Of a DNA stretch of 64,000 nt, positions 56,766 through 64,000 are shown piece after piece (positions within the stretch are counted from its first letter, which is position 1; every line of letters begins with the position of its first letter). Source of the stretch: Mycobacterium sp. (GTDB taxonomy: Bacteria > Actinomycetota > Actinomycetes > Mycobacteriales > Mycobacteriaceae). The notes beneath the pieces are model-generated. The model saw only the letters and a program-made list of their open reading frames with translations. It was not told where the DNA came from and did no database searches. The stretch lies in NCBI GenBank assembly GCA_003987775.1, contig RXJD01000005.1, forward strand, positions 1 to 64,000, read 5' to 3'. A program made the position numbers and the translations under genes.

Positions 56766-56939
56766 CTAGATGACCACCACGACGACGAGCAGGGTGATCA
56801 GGACGATGAACTGCGCAGCCAGCATCCACCACATCTCCGGGACGGAGTTGAACGCGGCCTGAGAGCGTCCGAGCTGGAAAAAATTCGCCAACTTGGCCGC
56901 CGAGACATCGGGCTCGCCGACTGACGGTTCGATTGACAT
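56766..56939 (-). CDS. 57-residue single-pass membrane protein, unknown
   Basis: An open frame of 57 residues from ATG 56939 to TAG 56766: an N-terminal soluble part (MSIEPSVGEPDVSAAKLANF), an amphipathic FNSVPEMWWMLAAQ, and a C-terminal membrane segment ending in a run of Val and Ile (LITLLVVVVVI). It lies 31 bp upstream of cobD on the same strand and is too compositionally ordered to be noise. No clear ribosome-binding site. Tail-anchored topology with N-in is likely. Confidence 0.6.
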   Translation of the reverse strand: MSIEPSVGEPDVSAAKLANFFQLGRSQAAFNSVPEMWWMLAAQFIVLITLLVVVVVI

Positions 56940-57085
56940 GTGTGCAAGATGCCCGTTTCTAGCCGATCTAACCTTAATCGGCGGTGAACTCGGTCACAGG
57001 TCCAGGCGCAGGCCCAGCTCGCGCCGATGAAATGACGCAGATCACGAGCAGCGACGGGCCTCAACCACGCCTTTTGCGCACACGA

Positions 57086-57628
57086 TCACGCCTGGCTCCC
57101 CCCGCTAGGAGCGTCTAATCGGCCGGGTTCGCCGGAGGGCCGGTCGCTGGGCAAACCGGTGGTGGTCTGGTCCACCGTCACGACCCACCGGTCGAGCCGC
57201 CATACGCCGTGCCGCTTGACGGCCGTGAAGTCGTAGCAACCCGTCAGATCGGGCACCGGCGAACCGCCACCCCGGATCGCAAACACCTGGACATAACAGT
57301 GTCCGGTCACTTCCCCGTCGGTCTGGCTTGTCATCCAGAGCGAGTTCACCGCGTGGCGTCGTGTGTTGTGTTCGGCCCTGAACGCTGACTTCCTGGCGGC
57401 GAGCAGTTTCATGACGACGTCGATGCGCTCGGATAACACTCGACCTTCATGCAACAGGACCAGTTCCGGTGATTCGGTGAACAAAGCGCGGAATTCATCG
57501 AGGCGGTCGTGGTCATAGGTGTAGGCGTAGGCGCCCAACAGGTTGATCACCGCAAGTCGATCGGCGACATCGAAGTGTGCATCTCCGGCGTCCCTGCCGG
57601 CCGCTAGCAACAGTTGCTCGTCGAGCAT
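57086..57628 (-). CDS. SnoaL-like (NTF2-fold) protein
   Basis: A 180-residue protein of the SnoaL/NTF2-like superfamily: VADRLAVINLLGAYAYTYDHDRLDEFRALFTESPELVL, then TRRHAVNSLWMTSQTDGEVTGHCYVQVFAI and WRLDRWVVTVDQTT are typical of ring-hydroxylating dioxygenase beta-like and SnoaL members. It may be an isomerase or hydratase, but no catalytic set can be assigned. The ATG at 57628 follows GAGAAGAGGG. Upstream are TTGTCAA boxes likely to govern it. An in-frame upstream ATG within the operator region is rejected. Confidence 0.8.
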   Translation of the reverse strand: MLDEQLLLAAGRDAGDAHFDVADRLAVINLLGAYAYTYDHDRLDEFRALFTESPELVLLHEGRVLSERIDVVMKLLAARKSAFRAEHNTRRHAVNSLWMTSQTDGEVTGHCYVQVFAIRGGGSPVPDLTGCYDFTAVKRHGVWRLDRWVVTVDQTTTGLPSDRPSGEPGRLDAPSGGSQA

Positions 57629-57652
57629 ATTCACCCTCTTCTCCGGGAGAGC

Positions 57653-57725
57653 TGACATATTGTCAATCAGAGTTGACATTCCAAATGGTAAGTCTCAGTC
57701 AGCTTTTGTCAACTAGGGTTGTCAA
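57653..57725. promoter_or_regulatory. TTGTCAA box cluster between SnoaL and MpaB-like genes
   Basis: TGACA-TAT-TGTCA (57653-57665) is a perfect palindrome; TGTCAA-N6-TTGACA (57661-57678) is a second overlapping inverted repeat; two further TTGTCAA copies at 57706 and 57719 are direct repeats 13 bp apart. They sit in the 232-bp gap (57629-57860) between divergent genes. The half-site equals that of the MarR operator at 48007-48024. No regulator gene lies beside this cluster. Confidence 0.6.
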
Positions 57726-57860
57726 ACTGGCTTACGGCGTGGTCCGCAACCGTCGGATCGCCCGACACCATGTCTGCCAGTGACCGTGCCGTGCGTGGAC
57801 GATCTCGACCCGAGGCGCTGTCGCGCGTGGTCTACTCGAGGACATGAGCCAGGACCCGCG

Positions 57861-58676
57861 ATGAAGCGCCCGGTCAGCCGCGTCGCCGACCTGCTGAACC
57901 CGGCGGCGTTGTTGTTGCCGGCGGCGAATGTGATCATGCAGCTGTCCCGGCCGGGCGTCGGGTACGGCGTCCTGGAAAGCCCGGTGGACAGCGGCAACGT
58001 CTACAAGCACCCCTTCAAACGGGCCCGTACCACCGGGACGTATCTCGCGGTGGCCACCATCGGCACGGACTCCGATCGCAAACTGATCAGGAAGGCCGTC
58101 GACGTCGCCCACCGGCAGGTCCGCTCCACGGCGTCGAGCCCGGTGGCCTATCGCGCCTTCGATCCCGCGCTGCAGCTGTGGGTCGCCGCCTGCCTGTACC
58201 GCTACTACGTCGAGCAGCACGAGTTCCTGCACGGGCCGCTCGATGATGCGGCCGCCGACGCCGTCTACCAGGACGCCAAACGACTGGGCACCACCCTGCA
58301 GGTGCCCGAGCGGCTCTGGCCGGCCGACCGGGTCGCCTTCGACGAGTACTGGAAGCGGTCGTTGGACGAACTGCAGATCGACCCGCCGGTGCGGGAACAC
58401 CTGCATGGGGTGGCCTCGATGGCGTTCCTGCCGTGGCCGCTGCGCACGCTGGCCGGACCGTTCAACTTGTTTGCGACGACGGGGTTTCTGGCGCCGGAGT
58501 TCCGGGCGATGATGCGGCTGGACTGGTCGGAGTCCCAGCAGTCCCGGTTCGAGCTGCTGCTCTCGACGCTGCGGGTGGCCGACCGGCTGATACCGCACCG
58601 GGCCTGGATTCTTGTCTATCGGATGTACTTGTGGGACATGAGGTTTCGCGCACGCCGAGGCTGGCGGGTGGTCTAG
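57861..58676 (+). CDS. Oxygenase MpaB/Lcp-like (DUF2236) family protein
   Basis: A 271-residue protein of the DUF2236/latex-clearing-protein-like family, some of whose members are heme b oxygenases. The pattern fits: [76 protein letters not shown] (with candidate heme His/axial region) and [19 protein letters not shown]. Similar to Rv2237. ATG at 57861 follows CCAGGA; upstream in-frame start at 57780 has no support. Divergent from the SnoaL gene. Enzymatic activity is not established for this group. Confidence 0.82.
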   Translation: MKRPVSRVADLLNPAALLLPAANVIMQLSRPGVGYGVLESPVDSGNVYKHPFKRARTTGTYLAVATIGTDSDRKLIRKAVDVAHRQVRSTASSPVAYRAFDPALQLWVAACLYRYYVEQHEFLHGPLDDAAADAVYQDAKRLGTTLQVPERLWPADRVAFDEYWKRSLDELQIDPPVREHLHGVASMAFLPWPLRTLAGPFNLFATTGFLAPEFRAMMRLDWSESQQSRFELLLSTLRVADRLIPHRAWILVYRMYLWDMRFRARRGWRVV

Positions 58677-58746
58677 CCGGCACCCGGCTCATGCCGAGTG
58701 GGAGACACCCGACGCGCGGCGGATTCATGCCCGGCGGCAACGCACG

Positions 58747-59883
58747 TCAGCGTACGGTCGCGAAGAACTTACGCACGTCGTCCACGAACAGCTCGGGCTG
58801 CTCGAACGCGGCGAAGTGCCCGCCGCGCGGCATGGTGGTCCAGTGGGTGATGTTGAAGTTCGGTTCGCACCAGCGGCGCGGAGCCCGCAGGATCTCTTTC
58901 GGGAAAGACGCGACGCCCGTGGGCAATTCGACGCGGGTGGTGTCCCCCCACTTCTTGAAGCTCTCCCAGTACAGCCGCGCGGAGGACGCCGCTGTCTCGG
59001 TCACCCAGTACAGCATCACGTTGTCCAGCAACTCATCTCGCGTAAGAACGTTCTCCGGGTGCCCGTCGCAATCCATCCACGCCTGGAACTTCTCGACGAT
59101 CCAGGCCAGCTGACCCACCGGCGAATCGACCAGCCCGTACCCCACCGTCTGCGGCCGCGTCGACTGCTGCTTGGAATACCCCGTCCCGTTCTTGCGGTGC
59201 TCAGCCAGCGCGGCCAGCGCCTGCTGCTCCTCGGGCGTCGGGTTGGCCATCGTCTCGGCGGTGGGCGTACCCAACGGCATGTTCAGATGGATCGCGGCGC
59301 AGTTGCCGCCCCCCGAACCGGCATTGCGACCGATCTGACTGGTGACCGCCGAGCCCCAGTCACCACCCTGCGCGCCGTAGCGGTCGTAGCCCAACCGCTG
59401 CATCAACTCTTCCCAGACCAGCGCGATCTTCTCCACACCCCAGCCGGTGCGGCCCGGCTTACCCGAGAACCCGTACCCCGGCAGCGACGGACACACCACG
59501 TGGAAGGCGTCCTCGGCCCGTCCACCGTGGGCGGTCGGGTTGGTCAGCGGCTCGATCACCTTGTGGAACTCCACGATCGACCCCGGCCAGCCGTGGGTGA
59601 TCAGCAGCGGGAAGGCGTCGTCGTGCGGCGAACGCTGGTGGATGAAGTGGATGTCCAGACCGTCGAACTGGTCCACGAAGTGGTCGAAGCGGTTCAGCGC
59701 CGCCTCGCGGGCGCGCCAGTCGTAGTCGGTGGACCAGTAGGCGGCCAGATCCCGGGTGTATCGCAACGGGATGCCCTGGCTCCAGTCGTCCACGCATTCG
59801 GCTTCCGGCCACCGGGTGCGCTGCAGCCGCAGGCGCAGATCGTCGAGTACGTCGTCGGGAACGTCGATGCGAAACGGCTTCAC
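58747..59883 (-). CDS. Microsomal-type epoxide hydrolase
   Basis: A 378-residue epoxide hydrolase. The N-terminal EHN domain (about 1-105: FRIDVPDDVLDDLRLRLQRTRWPE) is followed by an alpha/beta-hydrolase domain with the oxyanion HGWPGSIVEFHK, the nucleophile Asp in QGGDWGSAV, lid Tyr residues, and the His in RGGHFAAFEQPE. This places it with the bacterial/mammalian microsomal group. Epoxides of lipid or xenobiotic origin are likely substrates. GTG start at 59883. Upstream by 10 bp is a small conserved gene, suggesting co-transcription. Confidence 0.92.
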   Translation of the reverse strand: MKPFRIDVPDDVLDDLRLRLQRTRWPEAECVDDWSQGIPLRYTRDLAAYWSTDYDWRAREAALNRFDHFVDQFDGLDIHFIHQRSPHDDAFPLLITHGWPGSIVEFHKVIEPLTNPTAHGGRAEDAFHVVCPSLPGYGFSGKPGRTGWGVEKIALVWEELMQRLGYDRYGAQGGDWGSAVTSQIGRNAGSGGGNCAAIHLNMPLGTPTAETMANPTPEEQQALAALAEHRKNGTGYSKQQSTRPQTVGYGLVDSPVGQLAWIVEKFQAWMDCDGHPENVLTRDELLDNVMLYWVTETAASSARLYWESFKKWGDTTRVELPTGVASFPKEILRAPRRWCEPNFNITHWTTMPRGGHFAAFEQPELFVDDVRKFFATVR

Positions 59884-59893
59884 CCGGTCGACC

Positions 59894-60088
59894 CTACTTT
59901 TGTGTCGCGTCCTTGATCAGCGTGCTGATCTGCTCGAGCAGTTCACGCATGTCGGCGCGCATGGCATCCACCGCCGCATACAGGTCGGCCTTGGTTGCCG
60001 GCTGCTGGTCCGACGACAACGGCCGCACCGGCGGCCCCGATGTCTTGCGTGCTGCGCTGTCGCTCTGAGAACCAGGTAGGTCACCCAC
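59894..60088 (-). CDS. Small coiled-coil protein upstream of epoxide hydrolase
   Basis: A 64-residue protein (GTG start) with a polar N-terminus and a helical C-terminus (TKADLYAAVDAMRADMRELLEQISTLIKD). Family not recognised. Ten bases before the epoxide hydrolase start on the same strand, so probably an operon partner. Codon use is consistent with coding, but no independent evidence for translation exists. Confidence 0.6.
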   Translation of the reverse strand: MGDLPGSQSDSAARKTSGPPVRPLSSDQQPATKADLYAAVDAMRADMRELLEQISTLIKDATQK

Positions 60089-60148
60089 GGTGTCGAGCGT
60101 GCCATACCCGGTCAGGCACGTCCACGAAGGGCAGCTTTTAGTGGCGGG

Positions 60149-60784
60149 TCACCGATCTGGGCGCAACTGTTCACGAAGCGCCGCATTCTCGGCCTGCAGG
60201 GCTGAAAGTCGTTGGCGCAACGAGGCGAGCTGCGGTTCAAGCTCCGCGGCGGTGAAGCGGGCAGTGATGTGCTGGTGACAGTTCCAGTCGTAGGCCTCGA
60301 CGTCGACGACGACGGCGCGCTCCACGACCGCGTCATAACTGACTTCGGCAAGCTGGGCGATCAGGACGGGGTCGTCGTCGGCGGCAACGACACGGGCTCG
60401 CCCGAAGATCTTCAGGCGCCGCTTGTGCGCGTAATCCATTGCGATGATCGCGACCCGGTTGTCCCCGGCGACATTGCCGGTGCTGATGTACTGCAGGTTG
60501 CCGCGAAAGTCGGCCCAGCCGATGGTGTGGTCGTCGATGACGCGAAGGAAACCGGGCGGCCCACCCCGGAACTGGACGTAGGGCCAGCCCGTCGCTCCGA
60601 CGCTGGCCAGATAGAAGCTGTCGCGTTCGCCGAGGTAATCCCGCTCGTCATCGGTCAGCGGGTCGGCGCCGGGGACGGCCTTGGCCTGAACCCGTTTGCG
60701 ATCGTAGAAGGCATCGCTGCCGTACTGATGCTGCACGGCTCGGACGTCATCGGTGAACGCGATCAGACCGTAGTGTTTGCTCAT
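60149..60784 (-). CDS. Pyridoxamine 5'-phosphate oxidase-family FMN/F420-binding protein
   Basis: A 211-residue protein of the split-barrel flavin-binding family. Key parts are ERDSFYLASVGATGWPYVQFRGGPPGFLRVIDDHTIGWADFRGNLQYISTGN, VAIIAMDYAHKRRLKIFGRARVV and VDVEAYDWNCHQHITARF, plus a C-terminal coiled coil (LASLRQRLSALQAENAALREQL). Cofactor (FMN or F420) cannot be decided from sequence. ATG 60784. The stop lies 60 bp upstream of the small coiled-coil gene; all three genes run on the minus strand. Confidence 0.85.
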   Translation of the reverse strand: MSKHYGLIAFTDDVRAVQHQYGSDAFYDRKRVQAKAVPGADPLTDDERDYLGERDSFYLASVGATGWPYVQFRGGPPGFLRVIDDHTIGWADFRGNLQYISTGNVAGDNRVAIIAMDYAHKRRLKIFGRARVVAADDDPVLIAQLAEVSYDAVVERAVVVDVEAYDWNCHQHITARFTAAELEPQLASLRQRLSALQAENAALREQLRPDR

Positions 60785-60985
60785 CGCGCACCCGCCTACT
60801 CTGTGTGGCCTCGGGAGTACGTTCGTTCACGCGGCCGGCGTCGGCCCACAACAACCCGTGCGGGGCAACGGTCATGGTAACGCGCCGAGAGTGCGGTGGC
60901 ATCCGAAGCCATCGGGCGCAACACCGCCGAGTCGGCCTCGAAACTCCTGTGCGTGATATGCCGCTGAGCCCTTGGCGCCCTTGCC

Positions 60986-61015
60986 CTTGGTGAGGCTGAC
61001 CTAACTACGGATACT
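60986..61015 (+). promoter_or_regulatory. IdeR box overlapping the feoAB promoter
   Basis: CTTGGTGAGGCTGACCTAA (60986-61004) agrees at 15 of 19 positions with the mycobacterial iron box TTAGGTTAGGCTAACCTAA. It overlaps a promoter TTGGTG (60987-60992), 17-bp spacer, GATACT (61010-61015), an ideal arrangement for IdeR repression when iron is plentiful. The feoA start is 51 bp further on. The remaining 60785-60985 gap shows no gene. Confidence 0.75.
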
Positions 61016-61065
61016 CTTGGTTATCACCCGCGTGCGGGCGTGTCGGCAATCCGGAGGTACCAACG

Positions 61066-61359
61066 ATGCCCAACAGCCGGTTGGAGCGATCAGCGCCGAA
61101 GTCCCGGCCTGGTCAGGACCGCCGGCCGACCCTCGCCGACCTGGCTCCCGGCACCGGCGCCAAGATCGTCGCGTTCGACCCAGCCATTGCGCCGGATATT
61201 GCAAATCGCCTGCGCCACTTGGGTTTCCGACCCGGAGTCCAAGTCATTAAGCTGCGCACCGCCCCGCTCGGCGACCCTGCGGTGTACCGGCTGCTGGGTT
61301 ACGACACGTGCTTGCGGCGCCGGGAAGCCGCCCAGATCGAGATCACCGAGCAGTCATGA
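61066..61359 (+). CDS. feoA: Ferrous iron transport protein FeoA
   Basis: A 97-residue cytoplasmic SH3-like protein that supports the FeoB iron channel. The core TLADLAPGTGAKIVAFDPAIAPDIANRLRHLGFRPGVQVIKLRTAPLGDPAVYRLLGYDTCLRRREAAQIEI is typical. The N-terminal 20 residues are basic and not conserved. The ATG follows GGAGGT (61053-61058). The stop overlaps the feoB ATG by four bases. Iron regulation by IdeR is suggested by the box upstream. Confidence 0.92.
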   Translation: MPNSRLERSAPKSRPGQDRRPTLADLAPGTGAKIVAFDPAIAPDIANRLRHLGFRPGVQVIKLRTAPLGDPAVYRLLGYDTCLRRREAAQIEITEQS

Positions 61360-63296
61360 CCGCGTCCTGCCACGACGACGGGGGTGCGGTCGCCGCCCCG
61401 CCCGGCCTGTCCCGGACGGCGCTGATCGGCAGCCCCAACGCCGGCAAGACCACCGTGTTCAACCAGCTCACCGGGATGAGGGCACGCACCGGCAACTACC
61501 CCGGTGTCACCGTCGCCCGCCGGGTAGGCACCGGGAAGTTCCGCAGCGAGGACGAAACGACGACGTTCCTCGTCGAGGACGTCCCGGGGTGTTACAGCCT
61601 GCACCCCGTCAGCCCGGACGAACAGGTGGTCGCCGACCTGCTGCGCGGGGAATTGCCTGGCATCACCGCACCGGATGCGCTCGCTGTGGTCGTCGATGTC
61701 ACCGTCCTGGAGCGGTCGCTGTCGCTGGTGTCGCAGGTACTCGCACTGGGCAAGCCCACCCTGCTCATCCTCACCATGGGAGACGAACTTGCGGCCCGCG
61801 GTGGCCAGCTGGACACCGAAAAATTCGCCGCCGCGCTGGGCATCCCGGTGGTGAGCGTGATCGGCAGCCGCGGCAAGGGGTTCGAACCGCTACGGGCACT
61901 GCTGGCCGCGCCGCAGACCTGGCAGCGCGTCGCCATCCCGCCACCGTCCGACGACGCCGAATACCAGAGCTGGATCGCCTCGATCCTCCATGCCGGCCGG
62001 TACCGGGCACCTGAGCCGGACCGCCGCAGCGCGCGGATCGACCGGGTGCTGTTGCACCCCGTGTGGGGTTCGTTGTTCTTCGTCGCGGTGATGTTCGCGT
62101 TCTTCCAGATCGTCTTCACCCTGGCAGCGCCGTTGCAGGACCTGATCGAGAAGTCGTTCAGCTGGCTGGGCACCCTGGTGGACGACCACATCAGCAACGG
62201 CGCGATCGCGGGACTGCTCGGCCACGGGGTGATCGGCGGAGTTGGCGCCGTCCTGGTCTTCATCCCGCAGATCGTGCTGATGTTCCTGCTGATCTCGCTG
62301 CTGGAAAACATCGGCTACATGACGCGCGCCGCGTTCCTGGTGGACCGCATCATGGCGACCACCGGACTGGACGGCCGCGCCTTCGTGGCGATGCTGTCAT
62401 CGCTGGCGTGCGCAGTGCCCGCCATCATGGCCACCCGCACCATTCCGTCGTCACGAGACCGGCTCGCCACCTGCATGGCCGCGCCGTTGATGACATGTTC
62501 GGCCCGCCTGCCGGTGTACATCCTGCTGATCGGGATGCTGGTCAGTCCGCAGGACAGGTGGGGGCCGGTCTCGATGCAGGGCGTGGTCATGTTCGGCATG
62601 TACCTGCTCGGCGGCGTCTCGGCGATGCTCACCGCCTGGCTGTTCAAATCGGTGGTGCTCGGCGGGGATCTGCTGCCGTTCTACATGGAGATGCCGCCCT
62701 ACCGATTCCCGTCGCTCAAGTCGGTCGTGATGACCGTGTGGGACTCGGCAAAGGTGTTCCTGCGCAAGGCCGGAACCATCATCCTGGGCACTTCTGTCGT
62801 GTTGTGGTTTCTGCTCAACCTGCCGACGCGCACCGCGGAGACCGCCGGTATGGACCAGGCCGCGGCTTCGGCCTACGTCGTCAACCATTCCTTCGCCGCC
62901 GGCCTGGGCAAGATTCTCGAACCGCTGTTCGCGCCGCTGGGTTTCGACTGGCGCGTCTGCGTCGGCCTGATCGGCGCGATGGCCGCCCGCGAAGTGTTCG
63001 TGGCCACGCTGGGGCAGATCTTCGCCACCGGCGAATCCGGCGACCTGGTCTCGGCCGCGCATTCGGCCGTCTTCACCTCCGGCCCGCATCACGGGGAGCT
63101 GGTGTTCACCGCGCCGACGATCATGGCGCTGCTCGTGTTCTTCGCCTACGCCCTGCAATGCATGTCGACGATCGCCACGCTGCGGCGCGAGACCAACTCG
63201 TGGCGCTGGCCGCTGGTGGCGTGGGGTTACATGTTCGTGCTCGCCTGGGTGGCGGCGTTCGCCGCCCGGCACATCACCATGTGGCTGACGGGTTGA
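61356..63296 (+). CDS. feoB: Ferrous iron transporter FeoB
   Basis: A 646-residue GTPase-linked membrane transporter for Fe2+. The cytoplasmic G domain has G1 GSPNAGKTT (25-33), G3 DVPGCYSL, and the G5 region SVIGSRGKG; the G4 position reads TMGD instead of the usual N-x-x-D. About eight to ten membrane helices follow, including the CAVPAIMATRTI gate motif with the conserved Cys and the second ARLPVYILLIG. The ATG at 61356 overlaps feoA; upstream reading is rejected. No separate FeoC is seen. An NfuA-like gene follows at once. Confidence 0.93.
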   Translation: MTASCHDDGGAVAAPPGLSRTALIGSPNAGKTTVFNQLTGMRARTGNYPGVTVARRVGTGKFRSEDETTTFLVEDVPGCYSLHPVSPDEQVVADLLRGELPGITAPDALAVVVDVTVLERSLSLVSQVLALGKPTLLILTMGDELAARGGQLDTEKFAAALGIPVVSVIGSRGKGFEPLRALLAAPQTWQRVAIPPPSDDAEYQSWIASILHAGRYRAPEPDRRSARIDRVLLHPVWGSLFFVAVMFAFFQIVFTLAAPLQDLIEKSFSWLGTLVDDHISNGAIAGLLGHGVIGGVGAVLVFIPQIVLMFLLISLLENIGYMTRAAFLVDRIMATTGLDGRAFVAMLSSLACAVPAIMATRTIPSSRDRLATCMAAPLMTCSARLPVYILLIGMLVSPQDRWGPVSMQGVVMFGMYLLGGVSAMLTAWLFKSVVLGGDLLPFYMEMPPYRFPSLKSVVMTVWDSAKVFLRKAGTIILGTSVVLWFLLNLPTRTAETAGMDQAAASAYVVNHSFAAGLGKILEPLFAPLGFDWRVCVGLIGAMAAREVFVATLGQIFATGESGDLVSAAHSAVFTSGPHHGELVFTAPTIMALLVFFAYALQCMSTIATLRRETNSWRWPLVAWGYMFVLAWVAAFAARHITMWLTG

Positions 63297-63298
63297 TC

Positions 63299-63820
63299 GT
63301 GACGGTTCCGCTGCTGCACCCGCAGACCACCGACGACCCCCGCCTGATGCGGTGGCTGACCGGGACACGGCAGCTGCCCGATGTCCCGCCGCAGTTGACC
63401 GCGCTGATCACCGAGGGCGTGCTGGAACGGGCGGAGGTAGGCGCCGGCGAGGTGCGAACGCGGTTGTGCGCCAACAGATCCTGGGAGGTCGACGGTCCCC
63501 GGGTGCGCTCAGCGCTGTTCGATGCGCTGTCCGGTCAGACCCCCGACGTCAGCGAACAGGAGTTGCGCGACGGGATCGACGAGATTCTGGCGCGCGACGT
63601 GTCGCCGATCGCCGCCTCGCACGGAGGCGCGATCAAGGTGCACTCGGTGCACGACGGTGTTCTCACCGTGGAACTGACCGGAGCCTGCCTGGGCTGCCCG
63701 CTGAGCGGTCGCACCCTGGGCGACCTGGTGACCCGCAGCGTGCAGGCGCGCTACCCGCAGATCCGCGAGGTCCGGGCGACCCAGCCGCGCCGCACGTGGC
63801 TGAAACTGAAACGGCGGTAG
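63299..63820 (+). CDS. NifU C-terminal domain/Nfu-like Fe-S scaffold
   Basis: A 173-residue protein with a C-terminal Nfu domain (about 90-160: ELRDGIDEILARDVSPIAASHGGAIKVHSV, then VELTGACLGCPLSGRTLGDLVTR) whose CxxC (CLGC) binds Fe-S clusters. The N-terminal 80 residues are of unknown role. It starts two bases after feoB (GTG 63299; a TTG at 63293 overlapping the feoB stop is possible), so the operon feoA-feoB-nfu links iron import to cluster building. Start uncertain. Confidence 0.85.
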   Translation: MTVPLLHPQTTDDPRLMRWLTGTRQLPDVPPQLTALITEGVLERAEVGAGEVRTRLCANRSWEVDGPRVRSALFDALSGQTPDVSEQELRDGIDEILARDVSPIAASHGGAIKVHSVHDGVLTVELTGACLGCPLSGRTLGDLVTRSVQARYPQIREVRATQPRRTWLKLKRR

Positions 63821-63833
63821 CGCGCGCGTTGCC

Positions 63834-64000
63834 TCAACTGGCCGGGCAACCCTCGCGGTTGACCCCGTCGAGCGCCTTGGGCGCGCCCTCGATCGCCTTG
63901 TGCACCACGTCGAGCACCTGCGGATCCCAGGTGAGCGCGGTGGGCCAGTCCAACCCGGCGGCGTTGGACACGAAGATGCTGTGGGTGTCGTCGAAGGTGT
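63834..64000 (-). CDS. Unidentified protein, C-terminal fragment at window edge
   Basis: Minus-strand frame, open to the right edge and ending at a TGA (63834-63836), convergent with the nfu gene. The visible C-terminal residues include THSIFVSNAAGLDWPTALTW, DPQVLDVVHKAIEGAPKAL and REGCPAS. The family is not recognised, and the rest of the gene is outside the window. Confidence 0.65.
   Translation of the reverse strand, partial: TFDDTHSIFVSNAAGLDWPTALTWDPQVLDVVHKAIEGAPKALDGVNREGCPAS

Noticed and set aside
62063..63298. Long frame extending the nfu gene upstream through feoB
   Set aside because: Out of frame with feoB and clearly a shadow; the Nfu protein begins after the feoB stop.

Overview
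The window is GC-rich actinobacterial DNA, most likely from a slow-growing non-tuberculous Mycobacterium. Two genes encode PE_PGRS proteins (an N-terminal PE domain followed by long Gly-Gly-Asn/Ala arrays), a family concentrated in slow growers. The gene order follows the M. tuberculosis Rv2211c-Rv2237 block as I recall it: gcvT, class III cyclase, pepB, ephD, dlaT, SDR39U1-type epimerase, lipB, lipA, DUF4191 protein, RDD protein, glnA1, glnE, glnA2, two Hip1-type proteases, panB, CYTH-CHAD protein, rnpB, 2OG oxygenase, RNase H-phosphatase fusion, zinc-ribbon protein, NIF3, cobC, ptkA, ptpA, SURF1, cobD and an MpaB-like oxygenase. Accessory genes are inserted between these conserved blocks. 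All comparisons with other genomes are from memory, not from a search.

Layout. 0-9 kb: gcvT, a PAS-PAS-GGDEF diguanylate cyclase beside an adenylyl cyclase, pepB, a SRPBCC protein, a small membrane protein and bifunctional ephD; a 56-bp hairpin repeat lies upstream of gcvT. 9-18.6 kb: lipoate and 2-oxoacid dehydrogenase genes (dlaT, lipB, lipA) split by an accessory cassette (FMN reductase-like, DehI-like, RraA-like, TPP enzyme, DUF1622). 18.6-23.6 kb: PE_PGRS, RDD protein and glnA1 with a GlnR-type box and a terminator. 23.6-32.4 kb: accessory genes (cyclase-ATPase fusion, hydrolase, MocR regulator with a divergent methyltransferase, F420-type oxidoreductase, thioesterase). 32.4-40.2 kb: glnE, glnA2 and a Hip1/caeA protease pair. 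40.3-46.8 kb: second PE_PGRS, panB, a hemophore-like protein, CYTH-CHAD and RNase P RNA. 46.8-57 kb: 2OG oxygenase, a MarR/DUF1398 pair, the Rv2228c-cobC operon, a decapitated PE-PPE gene, ptkA-ptpA-SURF1 and cobD. 57-64 kb: SnoaL and MpaB genes with shared TTGTCAA boxes, an epoxide hydrolase, a PNPOx-like protein and an IdeR-boxed feoA-feoB-nfu operon.

How the genes work together. GlnA1, GlnA2 and GlnE form the nitrogen-assimilation module: GlnE modifies GlnA1 at the Tyr406 site, and a four-half-site GlnR box sits upstream of glnA1. LipB and LipA make the lipoyl groups carried by the two lipoyl domains of DlaT and by the glycine cleavage H protein that works with GcvT. FeoA, FeoB and an NfuA-like protein link ferrous iron uptake to Fe-S assembly. 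PtkA and PtpA form the kinase/phosphatase pair. The least understood parts are the 11.8-16.2 kb cassette, the glnE-coupled thioesterase/oxidoreductase tail, and two distant intergenic regions sharing the same TTGTCAA half-site.
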